Positions 41,643-50,647 of a stretch of 64,000 nt of DNA are shown piece by piece. Position 1 is the stretch's first letter. The number at the start of each line of letters is the position of its first letter. This DNA comes from Sulfidibacterium sp036244975 (lineage in GTDB: Bacteria; Bacteroidota; Bacteroidia; Bacteroidales; F082): assembly GCA_036244975.1 (NCBI GenBank), contig BTTE01000003.1:10227-74226 (forward strand), in the 5' to 3' direction. The notes below the pieces were generated by a model, which was given only the letters and a program-made list of their open reading frames with translations, had not been told where the DNA came from and did no database searches. The translations under genes were made by a program, and so were the position numbers.

Positions 41643-44600
41643 ATGTATAACTTTTACAATAAATTTAAAAGTCCGCTTTTTGTCCTGATGATCATTGTTG
41701 CGCTGGGTGGTGCTTACTCTTACAGCAAGATGAAAACGGAACTTTTTCCCAATGTAACTTTCCCGAAAATCAAAGTTATTGCGGACAACGGTCAGCAGCC
41801 GGTGGGCAAAATGCTGATTACGGTTACCCGCCCCCTCGAAGAAGCCATTAAGAAAAGTGAAAATCTGACTTTGCTCAAAAGTATCACCTCAAGAGGAAGC
41901 TGCGAAATTTCGGCATTTTACAACTGGAATGCCAACATTAATCTTGCCAAGCAACAAATTGAAGCCCGCATTGCAGAAATCAGAAGTCTTCTTCCTCCCG
42001 GAACGCAAATCCATATAGAAAAAATGAACCCCTCCATTTTGCCGGTGGAAGGCTACTCCCTCGAAGGAAACAAAAGTCCGGTAGAATTGAGATTGCTGGC
42101 GCTTTATACCGTGAAGCCTTTTCTGGAGCAAATCACCGGCGTCAGAAAAGTCGGTATCACGGGTGGAAAAATTAAAGAATACCAGCTACTGCTGAATATT
42201 GAGAAAATGAGCCGGTTGGGTATTACTCCCCAAATGGTAAAAAATATTTTGATGCAAACCGGTTTCATCCGTTCCAACGGATATGTGAATGATTATCGCC
42301 GTTTGTATTTGAGCTTAACCAATGCCAATATTAAAAATCTCCGGGCGCTTAAAAACACGATTATAAAAAGCACTTCAAAAGGCGTTATCCGGGTAAAAGA
42401 TTTTGCCAAAGTACAAATTGGTGAACAGCGGCAATACGTGCGTATCAAAGCCAATGGCAAAAACGTGCCTCTTATTGCCGTGATAAAACAACCTGAAGCC
42501 AACCTGATGGCTATTAACAAGAAGGTTCAGAAAAGGATTAAAGAGCTGAACAATCATATCTTACCCAAAGGAGTCATTATCAGACCCTACTACAATCAAT
42601 CATCATTTGTGGGTGATACTATCAAAAGTATCCGCGATGTGCTTTGGATTGGATTGTTGCTCGCCATTGTTGTAACCATTGTCTTTTTGCGTTCACTAAA
42701 AAGCGGTTTTATCATTTTGCTTAGCGTACCGTTATCGCTGGCATTTTCCCTCGTTATTCTTCATGCCTTTGGCTTTGATTTTAATATTATGACGCTGGGT
42801 GCCATAGCGGCGGCCATAGCACTGGTAATTGATGATTCGGTAGTGATTGTGGAGCAGATACACCGGACGCATGAGGAAAATCCGGACGAGGATTTCAAAA
42901 AAGTGGTTCCCAAAGCCATCAAATATCTGTTTCCGGCCATGGTTGGCTCCTCTTTGTCCACCATTGTCATTTTTTTACCCTTCGGGATTATGTCCGGAGT
43001 AGCCGGTGCTTACTTTAACATTATGGCCGAAACCATGATCATTACGCTGACGGCATCCTTTTTTATTACATGGATCGGACTTCCTGTATTTTATCTCGTC
43101 CTTTTCCCGAAAATGCACCAAAAACATCATAAATCCACCGGCTTAAAAAAACGAAACTGGGTTGGATATGTTATTCACAAACCCATTATTAGTGTTGTTT
43201 TGGTTTTGGCTTCACTAACGACCATGTATTTTATTTTTCCAAATCTCCCTTCAGGTTTCCTTCCGAAAATGGATGAAGGCTCTATTGTGCTTGATTTTGC
43301 TAGCCCGCCAGGGACAACGCTGAAAGAAACAGAAAAAATACTGGAAAAGATTGATGCTATTCTTGCTACCATTCCTGAAGTGGAATCCTATTCGCGACGG
43401 GCGGGAACGCAAATGGGATTTTTTATTACCGAGCCAAATAAGGGCGATTATCTGATACAGCTTAAAAAGAAAAGAAAGCGTACAACCACGGAGGTAAGTG
43501 ACGAAATAAGAAAGAAAGTGGAAAAAGCAGTCCCTGCCCTGAGAGTTGATTTCGGGCAGGTAATTACTGATATGCTCGGTGATTTAATGAGTTCGGTACA
43601 ACCTATTGATGTCAAAATATTTGGCGACAATGAAAAAATCATTCACAATTATTCAAAGAAAGTAGCAGCTCTGATAAAAAAAGTCCGGGGTACGGCGGAT
43701 GTTTTTGATGGTATTGTGATTGCAGGCCCTGAAATTCAGGTTGTCCCGCAAACTGCCCGGTTGAAGCAATACCACCTTACTCCGCAGGCGCTTCAGTTTC
43801 AGATGCAAACGCGTACCGATGGCTCTGTTGTGGGCGCCATTCAGGATCCCATGCAGTTTACCAACATTCGGATGATTTATCCCGACAGAGACAGTACCGG
43901 CATCAAAGCTTTAGAGAAAGGAAAGCTGTTTCTTCCCAACGGAAGACTGATTCCCATGAAAGGGTTAGCCACTGTTCGTACCCTGAAAGGAGTAGCCGAG
44001 ATAGACCGCGAAAACCTGAAAAAAGTTGGTTATGTTACAGCACGTCTCAACAACCGCGATTTGGGAAGCACGTTAAAAGCTATTCAGAAAACTATCCGTG
44101 AGCATATTCATCTGCCACCGGGCTACACCATTGAATACGGAGGCGCTTATCAGCAACAACAGCAGGCTTTTCACGAACTGGAACTTATCCTGTTTCTCGC
44201 TGCTTTGCTGGTGTTTACCGTTATTTTATTCCTTTACAGGAGACTGCGCGTGGCGCTCCTCATTATCTTTCTCACGCTGCTCGGACCTACCGGGAGCGCT
44301 TTGTTGCTTTATTTTTTACATATTCCCCTGAATGTGGGTAGTTATGTAGGTATCATTATGATTGTCGGAATTGTAGGGGAGGCCTCCATCTTTACCTATC
44401 TGCAGTATAACGAGGAGCGTAAAAAAGGTCTTTCGGTGGATGATTCCATTATTAATTCCATTTCTATCCGTTTACGGCCCAACTTAATGACGGCTTTGGC
44501 AGCCATTCTTGCCTTGCTGCCCCTTGCCATAGGGATTGGTACCGGAGCGCAAATGCACCAACCATTGGCAATCTCGGTTATTGGAGGTTTCCTGATGGCA

Positions 44601-44705
44601 CTTCCCGTACTGCTCATAGCATTGCCAACATTTTTAAGGATGATTGAGAAAGACGTCAGGAAGCCGGAAAAGGCTGTCATGTCCAACACTGGCACGCATT
44701 TTTAG
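41643..44705 (+). CDS. RND efflux transporter (inner-membrane pump)
   Basis: 1020 residues, the full length for an RND pump, with 12 TM helices in the usual two repeats. The proton relay in TM4 is IDDSVVIVEQ (D397, D398), as in drug-type (HAE) pumps and unlike the heavy-metal HME motif. The porter-domain start FPNVTFPKIKVIADNGQQPVG is typical. It is energised by proton flow and expels substrates through the adaptor and TolC duct. It is the last gene of the cluster beginning with the TolC-like gene, 11 bases after the adaptor. Confidence 0.92.
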   Translation: MYNFYNKFKSPLFVLMIIVALGGAYSYSKMKTELFPNVTFPKIKVIADNGQQPVGKMLITVTRPLEEAIKKSENLTLLKSITSRGSCEISAFYNWNANINLAKQQIEARIAEIRSLLPPGTQIHIEKMNPSILPVEGYSLEGNKSPVELRLLALYTVKPFLEQITGVRKVGITGGKIKEYQLLLNIEKMSRLGITPQMVKNILMQTGFIRSNGYVNDYRRLYLSLTNANIKNLRALKNTIIKSTSKGVIRVKDFAKVQIGEQRQYVRIKANGKNVPLIAVIKQPEANLMAINKKVQKRIKELNNHILPKGVIIRPYYNQSSFVGDTIKSIRDVLWIGLLLAIVVTIVFLRSLKSGFIILLSVPLSLAFSLVILHAFGFDFNIMTLGAIAAAIALVIDDSVVIVEQIHRTHEENPDEDFKKVVPKAIKYLFPAMVGSSLSTIVIFLPFGIMSGVAGAYFNIMAETMIITLTASFFITWIGLPVFYLVLFPKMHQKHHKSTGLKKRNWVGYVIHKPIISVVLVLASLTTMYFIFPNLPSGFLPKMDEGSIVLDFASPPGTTLKETEKILEKIDAILATIPEVESYSRRAGTQMGFFITEPNKGDYLIQLKKKRKRTTTEVSDEIRKKVEKAVPALRVDFGQVITDMLGDLMSSVQPIDVKIFGDNEKIIHNYSKKVAALIKKVRGTADVFDGIVIAGPEIQVVPQTARLKQYHLTPQALQFQMQTRTDGSVVGAIQDPMQFTNIRMIYPDRDSTGIKALEKGKLFLPNGRLIPMKGLATVRTLKGVAEIDRENLKKVGYVTARLNNRDLGSTLKAIQKTIREHIHLPPGYTIEYGGAYQQQQQAFHELELILFLAALLVFTVILFLYRRLRVALLIIFLTLLGPTGSALLLYFLHIPLNVGSYVGIIMIVGIVGEASIFTYLQYNEERKKGLSVDDSIINSISIRLRPNLMTALAAILALLPLAIGIGTGAQMHQPLAISVIGGFLMALPVLLIALPTFLRMIEKDVRKPEKAVMSNTGTHF

Positions 44706-44823
44706 TACATGCATAAAGCTTCCGGCAGTTCAGAATAATATTTAGCACGGATAAAATATTGAAATACAATCTAATTTTTTTGAATAAAATGATTAATTTT
44801 AGAATATAATCAAATATATGTTA

Positions 44824-44831
44824 TACATTTG
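44824..44831 (+). promoter_or_regulatory. -7 element of the second AAA ATPase gene
   Basis: TACATTTG is a perfect TAnnTTTG match, 27 bases before ATG 44859. The upstream DNA is very AT-rich; TTTT at about 44797-44800 could stand in as a weak -33 element. Confidence 0.5.
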
Positions 44832-44858
44832 TCGAATAATTGATTATAACCAAATAAA

Positions 44859-46142
44859 ATGAATGAAATATTAAAGGCACTGGATAGCATAAATTTTTGG
44901 AATGCAAAGCCCGGGATTACTCCTGGCTTTATCCGGAAAGCTTATCTCAACAGAATAACAAAGTCTTTAAACAATAAACTTATAAAGGTTATTGTTGGAC
45001 AGCGTCGTGTTGGTAAAAGCTACATAATCAGGCAAATAATTAACTATCTAATTGAAGAAAGAAGCGTTGACCCACGGAACATTTTTTATCTGAACAAAGA
45101 AATGTATGAATTTGAGTCAATAAACACAGCAGTCCGGCTGGCTGAAATTGTGAGGTTATATGAGAAGGAAATAACACCTGCAGGAAAGGTTTACCTTTTT
45201 ATTGATGAGGTCCAAAACATTGCTGACTGGGAAAAAATAATTGTATCATTTGCACAACATCCGGTTAAAGATTACGAAGTTTTTATAACGGGGTCAAATG
45301 CTACCCTTCTTTCAGGAGAGCTGGCTTCTTTCTTATCGGGACGCTATATCGTATTTGAGGTATTTCCTTTTTCTTACAATGAATTTCTGGGGTATCATTC
45401 CTATGAGAATCAAAAACAAAACTTTATAAAATATTTTGAAACAAGTGGTTTGCCCGAAATTTATAACATAGAGTCTGATGAAATCCGTAAACACTATTTT
45501 CAATCTTTAAAAGACACAATTTTATTGAAAGACATAATGTACCGTCATAAAATCAGAGATTATGTTTTACTGGAAGACCTGTTTCTTTTGTTGTTGCACA
45601 ATGTAGGAAACCAGACTTCTGTTCCTGCTATTATCAAATATTTTAAAAGCCGGAACCGTAAAACCGACTACTCAACTCTTTCGGCCTACCTTTCGTATAT
45701 GGAAGAGGCCTTTATTGTCCGGCAGTCTCCAAGATACTTCATCAAAACAAAAGAACTGCTTTCAGGTGAAAAGAAATATTTTATAAACGACTTAGGTTTT
45801 AGAAACTATCTGTTTCCAAAGCTAAAAAGTGATATTGCGGCTATTCTTGAGAATATTGTTTTTTTGCATTTGCGCAACGCCGGATATACTGTTAGCACGG
45901 GATATGGGAATAATTTTGAGGTTGATTTTGTTGCCACAAAAAATGAATTTACAATTTATGTGCAAGTCGCCTACCTGCTGGCCACCGAAAAAACAATACA
46001 AAGGGAGTTTGGCGCCTTTGAAAAAATAAACGATCATTTTCCAAAATATGTTGTTTCCATGGACGACCTTCTGATGAAGTATTCTAAAGGGATTATTCAT
46101 GAGAATATTTGGGGTTTTATTAATCATCTGACAAGCCTATAA
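44859..46142 (+). CDS. AAA-type ATPase with DUF4143-like C-terminal domain (second copy)
   Basis: 427 residues. Walker A is GQRRVGKSY (47-55), and Walker B is VYLFIDEVQNI (about 109-119), followed by VFITGSNATLLSGELASFLSGR. The C-terminal half holds a winged-helix part (VPAIIKYFKSRNRKTDYSTLSAYLSYMEEAFI) and a nuclease-like tail (NFEVDFVATKNEFTIYVQV). The role is unknown. It is not closely related to the 31832 gene beyond family level. It has its own promoter and separates the two RND sets, so it may be an insertion between them. The 3' flank 46143-46299 shows no feature. Confidence 0.87.
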   Translation: MNEILKALDSINFWNAKPGITPGFIRKAYLNRITKSLNNKLIKVIVGQRRVGKSYIIRQIINYLIEERSVDPRNIFYLNKEMYEFESINTAVRLAEIVRLYEKEITPAGKVYLFIDEVQNIADWEKIIVSFAQHPVKDYEVFITGSNATLLSGELASFLSGRYIVFEVFPFSYNEFLGYHSYENQKQNFIKYFETSGLPEIYNIESDEIRKHYFQSLKDTILLKDIMYRHKIRDYVLLEDLFLLLLHNVGNQTSVPAIIKYFKSRNRKTDYSTLSAYLSYMEEAFIVRQSPRYFIKTKELLSGEKKYFINDLGFRNYLFPKLKSDIAAILENIVFLHLRNAGYTVSTGYGNNFEVDFVATKNEFTIYVQVAYLLATEKTIQREFGAFEKINDHFPKYVVSMDDLLMKYSKGIIHENIWGFINHLTSL

Positions 46143-46299
46143 AACCAACATTTCTTTCACTCAATGTCAATTTGAGGATATCCTCTGCAAAATTCCGGTA
46201 GTTGGTTTCGGCAGAGCACAGATAAGCAAAGATTTGTTTTCATCGTATGCGAAACATTCGAGCGCCGGGTGGGGGACTTATCAGATAAAATGTATTATC

Positions 46300-46333
46300 T
46301 TTAGAATTCCTTTAGATTTTCTTTCTATTTTCG
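46300..46333 (+). promoter_or_regulatory. Regulatory direct repeat plus -7 element, site 4 (second RND operon)
   Basis: TTTAGAATT (46300-46308) and TTTAGATTT (46311-46319), 11-bp period, then six bases and TATTTTCG (46326-46333). The adaptor start codon is 33 bases downstream. Spacing and -7 sequence match site 3. Confidence 0.72.
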
Positions 46334-46366
46334 TTCCGGCATTAAGAAATCCTTAACGAAAAACAG

Positions 46367-47422
46367 ATGACAAGATATTTTACACGCTTGAAAAAAGCCG
46401 GATGGTTACTGCTTTTGGGCCTTCTGGCCAGTTGTCAGCAGCAGGGGACGCACTCTAAAACAGCGGCTTATGTGAAAACAGATACGGCCAAAGTTGTTTT
46501 GGCAACTTTTTACGATGAGATAAAAGGCTTTGGAACTATTCAGGCTACCAACGCGTTAGACCTCAAAGCTAAATTCGACGGAATTGTGCATTTTAACAAT
46601 TTGAAAGGTCGTATTAAAAAGGGCACTGTTCTTTACACCATGGGTGGTCCGGAAATTGATCTGAAAAAGGAAAACCTGGAGAAAGCGCTGGCCAATGCCC
46701 AAACGCAGTACCGTTATTTCAAACAATATTATGAAGCCCAAAAATTATTGGTTGGGAAAGACTATTTGTCGAGAATTGACTTTGAAAAAGTAGTTCGTGA
46801 TTTTGATAATGCCCAAAACAACCTGAACAAAGCCCAATATATGCTGGACTATTTTCTGTCTATGACCCGCTACAAAGCTCCTTTCAACGGCTATCTCGAT
46901 GACCTGCAGGTTCAGCAGGGTGAAGATGCGGTTGTGGAACAGCTTTTGGGAACTTTTCAGGATGATGACCATATTAAACTCATCGCTCCGTTTTACGGTA
47001 ATCCCAAAGAGCTGACGGAGAACAATATTTCTATAAAAATCAGTAACAAAATTTACCGGGGGAAATTGATTTATCTTGAAAAGGCTATCAATCCTTCCAC
47101 CGGAGGCCATACGCTGTGGATTGCTCTTCAGGATTCTGCCCATCAGCTAAAAAGCGGAAATTATGTTTCCTTTTCTTTTCTTACAAACAAACACAAATCC
47201 GTTGCTGTTCCCACAGCTGCCCTTATCCGGCAGCAAAATAATTACTTTGTAATGGAAGTAATCAATAAAAAATATATAAAAATTCCTGTAAAACCCGGAC
47301 TGGAAAGAAATGGTATGACAGAGATAAAAGAAGGTTTGAAAAAAGGTGCTGTCGTTTTAACAAAAGGTGCTTTTGAGGTTTTCTATGGGAATATCCGGAA
47401 AAGCAGGAAGGTTGCGGATTAA
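46367..47422 (+). CDS. RND periplasmic adaptor lipoprotein with alpha-hairpin
   Basis: 351 residues. The lipobox is LLASC (C23). The lipoyl half LDLKAKFDGIVHFNNLKGRI (about 65-84) is followed by a real helical hairpin (about 98-168, KKENLEKALANAQTQYRYFK and FEKVVRDFDNAQNNLNKA), then APFNGYLDDLQVQQGEDA and beta-barrel parts. It should connect the next RND pump to an outer-membrane duct. No TolC gene follows, so it may use the one at 39360. It is 15 bases before the RND gene and under regulatory site 4. Confidence 0.87.
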   Translation: MTRYFTRLKKAGWLLLLGLLASCQQQGTHSKTAAYVKTDTAKVVLATFYDEIKGFGTIQATNALDLKAKFDGIVHFNNLKGRIKKGTVLYTMGGPEIDLKKENLEKALANAQTQYRYFKQYYEAQKLLVGKDYLSRIDFEKVVRDFDNAQNNLNKAQYMLDYFLSMTRYKAPFNGYLDDLQVQQGEDAVVEQLLGTFQDDDHIKLIAPFYGNPKELTENNISIKISNKIYRGKLIYLEKAINPSTGGHTLWIALQDSAHQLKSGNYVSFSFLTNKHKSVAVPTAALIRQQNNYFVMEVINKKYIKIPVKPGLERNGMTEIKEGLKKGAVVLTKGAFEVFYGNIRKSRKVAD

Positions 47423-47437
47423 TGACAAGCAGGAAGC

Positions 47438-50400
47438 ATGAAAAAATCATTTGAAAATTTTGTCAGTCGCCCATTTTATTCATTGGCTATTGTTATCGTA
47501 TTGGTAGCCACAGGAACCTGGAGTCTGTATAAGATGCCCGTGGATTATTTTCCGGGAATAAATTATCCTTTGATAAACGTCATCACGGAATATTCCGGTG
47601 TTTCTCCCAACGATATGGAAATTCTGGTTACCCGTCCCATCGAAAATGCTTTGCAGGGAATTCGTGGCGTGCAGCGAACATCTTCGGTAACAACCATGGG
47701 GCATTCGCAAGTTACGGTGGAATTCAGCAACAACTACTCCGTAATGGATGCCCGGCAACTTACCGCAGCAGCACTTTCCAATCTCGCAGGCCAATTGCCG
47801 CCGGGCGTTGTTCCGGTGATGGATAACCTCGGCAGCCGGATGCAGGAAGTTATCGGTTTTACTTTTACGAACCCTAAAGTCTCCCCTTCCCGGTTACGAG
47901 ATATTGTTCAATACCGGATTAAGCCGGCTCTGTTAAGTCTGAATCATATTTCCAAAATAATTGTTTTGGGCGGGGAGAAACCTGCTTTTATTGTAGAACC
48001 CCATCCGCAAAAACTCCGATTGCTTCATTTAAGCCTGCTTGATATTGAGAAAGTGCTGAAAGACAACAACATTATTGTTTCCGGGCGTTATTTCGAAAAA
48101 AATTATTATGATATTCCCATTCGTGGAAATGGTCAGTACCAGAATCTTTCCGATTTGCAAAACCTCAAAGTAGCCACCCGTGCCAACGGACTTCCGGTGC
48201 TTTTAAAGGATATTGCACAAATTACCAAAGGGGGTTTACCCAGGCATTACAGGGTGCGGAGCGGAAAATATCCTGCTGTGGCGCTTATGGTGCAAAAGAC
48301 AGAAGGTTCGGGTTCCATTAAAGTTGCTGTGTCGGTACAAAAGTCTTTGCAAACACTGCAAAAATTACTTCCTCCCGGCACGCAAATAGATAAATTCTAC
48401 GACCAGTCGGAAATTCTAAGTGCATCCATGTCTGGGGTGCGGGAAGAAATTTACATAGGCGCTGTTCTTGCCATGTTGGTTTTGCTCCTTTTCCTTCGGC
48501 GCATAGCTCCTACGCTTATCGTTTCCATTACCATCCCTCTGGCGCTTATGTTTGCCACTACCATTATGTATGCCATTGGTTATACCCTGAATATGATTAC
48601 ATTGGCCGCCTTGACGCTGTCGCTTGGGATGGTGGTTGACGACTCTATTATCGTGCTGGAAATCATAGAGAAGTTTCTGGAAAAAGGAAAGTCATTAATT
48701 GAATCCATTCGGAGAGGGGTGAGTGAGATTTTTGCTGCCGACCTGAATGGTACGCTTACAACCATCATTGTTTTTCTTCCTTTGCTGTTTATTTCCGGAT
48801 ATATGAAGGACATGGTTACGCCTTTCGGGCTGACCATTACCCTCACGCTTCTCGGCTCTTTTCTTATTTCCATCACGGTCATCCCGGCGCTGGTTTACTG
48901 GAAAGGAGATTTGAAAGGTAAAAAGGTGAAAGAACCGGCTTTTTTGCAAAAATTTAAAGCTGTTAATGATAAAGTACTCCGTTTCTCCATGTCGCATAAA
49001 ACGGGAGTTATTGCCGTGCTGATGCTGCTGTTTCTTGTGGGCGGCGGCCTGCTGCCCCTGACAAACAAGGCGAATATGCTTCCTCCTGTAGATGAAGGAG
49101 CTTTGTTGTTTGAGTATGTTATGCGTCCCGGGGTTTCTTTAAAAGAATCGGGAACGGTGGCCGAACAGTTGATGCGGGTAATACAAAAAAATCCCAATGT
49201 GGATAATATTTATCTGCGGATAGGATCGCCCTCAGACACTTATTATGTGGAAAGTGTGAACCGCGGCTCCATGTACATCAAACTGGTAGATAAAAAATAC
49301 CGGACTGAAAGCGTTACGCAACTGATTAACGGATTTAAAAAACAGTTTGCCTCTTTTGATGGACTGGTTATCCTGTATCACCAGCCCACACAGGAGAATA
49401 TTGATGAAAGTTTTAGCGGCCTGCCGGCTTTTTTTGGAGTTACCATAACAGGCCCTAATCTTGACACGCTTACCCGCCTGGCGTCTGTGGTGGAAAAAAC
49501 GGCCAAAGCAACGGGAGATTTCAGCGACATTATTAATAACGCCAAATACCTTGTCCCACAGATAGATATTACACCCAATCGAGCCGAAATGGCCCGGTTT
49601 GGTATCACCGCCTTTGATTTGTATCAGGAACTAACTTTGGCTTTCAGAGGAGAGGTGGTTGCCCGGTTTGTAAAAGGACAAATACCTGTTTCGGTTTTCC
49701 TGCGGCTTCCGCCCAACGACCGTAACAACCTGAAAAAGCTGGAACATCTCGCTATTCGTACACTTGGCGGAAAATATATTCCGCTGAATCGTCTGGTGCA
49801 TATTCAAATGATCAACGCATTGCCTTCCATTAGCCATTTGAACGGGGAACGGGAGCTGACCGTGGTAGCAGCGCCGAAGGGAAACCTCTTTGCCGCAGTG
49901 AAAAAACTTAAAACCGGTCTCGGCGCTGCTTTTCTGCCCGAAGGGTATAACCTGCAAATTCGCGGACAATATCAAACCTTAATACAGACATTGAAATCGT
50001 TTTCTTTTGTCATACTTATTGCCATTATACTCATTTACCTGATTTTATTTCTGCAATTCAACTCTTTTTGGCAGCCTTTCGTTATTCTTCTAAAAATACC
50101 ATTGGATTTTATCGGTGTGTTCATAATATTACTCATTACCCGCGAGCAGCTAAATATTTCCGTTGCTCTTGGATTGCTCACGTTAATAGGCGTTTCGGTA
50201 AACAACGCCATAATTCTGATTGACAAAGTAAACCGCTTGCGGCAGGAGGAAAACTATACTCTTCCGGATGCCCTAAACGAAGCCGTTCATTTAAGAACCC
50301 GTCCCATCTTAATGACCGGTTTAACTACCATTATTGCTTTACTGCCGGCAGCGGCAGGGTTGGGTTCGGCCATTCATCAGCCTTTTGCCATTACCATTAT

Positions 50401-50494
50401 TGGAGGAATGATCACTGGAATCATTTTCTCACTCAATATCATTCCTGTGTTTTATACAGCTTTTGCCCAGGCATTTGAGAAAAAGAGGGTGTAA
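47438..50494 (+). CDS. RND efflux transporter (second pump)
   Basis: 1018 residues with 12 TM helices. TM4 has GMVVDDSIIVLEIIE (D401, D402), again the drug-type acid pair. The start FPGINYPLINVITEYSGVSPNDME and the repeat-two motif LLTLIGVSVNNAIILIDKVNRL are typical of RND pumps. The sequence is clearly distinct from the 41643 pump. It forms a two-gene operon with the preceding adaptor under site 4. The 153-base spacer up to 50647 shows no feature beyond repeat-like TTCACTGTTCA units at its end. Confidence 0.92.
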   Translation: MKKSFENFVSRPFYSLAIVIVLVATGTWSLYKMPVDYFPGINYPLINVITEYSGVSPNDMEILVTRPIENALQGIRGVQRTSSVTTMGHSQVTVEFSNNYSVMDARQLTAAALSNLAGQLPPGVVPVMDNLGSRMQEVIGFTFTNPKVSPSRLRDIVQYRIKPALLSLNHISKIIVLGGEKPAFIVEPHPQKLRLLHLSLLDIEKVLKDNNIIVSGRYFEKNYYDIPIRGNGQYQNLSDLQNLKVATRANGLPVLLKDIAQITKGGLPRHYRVRSGKYPAVALMVQKTEGSGSIKVAVSVQKSLQTLQKLLPPGTQIDKFYDQSEILSASMSGVREEIYIGAVLAMLVLLLFLRRIAPTLIVSITIPLALMFATTIMYAIGYTLNMITLAALTLSLGMVVDDSIIVLEIIEKFLEKGKSLIESIRRGVSEIFAADLNGTLTTIIVFLPLLFISGYMKDMVTPFGLTITLTLLGSFLISITVIPALVYWKGDLKGKKVKEPAFLQKFKAVNDKVLRFSMSHKTGVIAVLMLLFLVGGGLLPLTNKANMLPPVDEGALLFEYVMRPGVSLKESGTVAEQLMRVIQKNPNVDNIYLRIGSPSDTYYVESVNRGSMYIKLVDKKYRTESVTQLINGFKKQFASFDGLVILYHQPTQENIDESFSGLPAFFGVTITGPNLDTLTRLASVVEKTAKATGDFSDIINNAKYLVPQIDITPNRAEMARFGITAFDLYQELTLAFRGEVVARFVKGQIPVSVFLRLPPNDRNNLKKLEHLAIRTLGGKYIPLNRLVHIQMINALPSISHLNGERELTVVAAPKGNLFAAVKKLKTGLGAAFLPEGYNLQIRGQYQTLIQTLKSFSFVILIAIILIYLILFLQFNSFWQPFVILLKIPLDFIGVFIILLITREQLNISVALGLLTLIGVSVNNAIILIDKVNRLRQEENYTLPDALNEAVHLRTRPILMTGLTTIIALLPAAAGLGSAIHQPFAITIIGGMITGIIFSLNIIPVFYTAFAQAFEKKRV

Positions 50495-50647
50495 TTATGA
50501 AAAATTTGTGCGGTGCATCCAAATATAACAGACCCTTTTAACGTTTATCCTTGTAGCCGTTCACTTTGAGGATTTTATGGCATTTACTGTTTTCATTCCC
50601 CCCTCTTAATTTTGTAATCAAACGAAATGGCTTGCTCACTTACCTGT

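Noticed and set aside
31832..46142. DUF4143 ATPases as part of an anti-phage defence island
   Set aside because: No restriction, toxin, CRISPR or known defence gene is near either copy, and the family is widespread with no established defence role.
41643..50494. Heavy-metal (CusA/HME-type) assignment of the two RND pumps
   Set aside because: TM4 carries the adjacent Asp-Asp pair of drug-type pumps in both, and no metal-binding Met/His clusters or Cus-like partners are seen.
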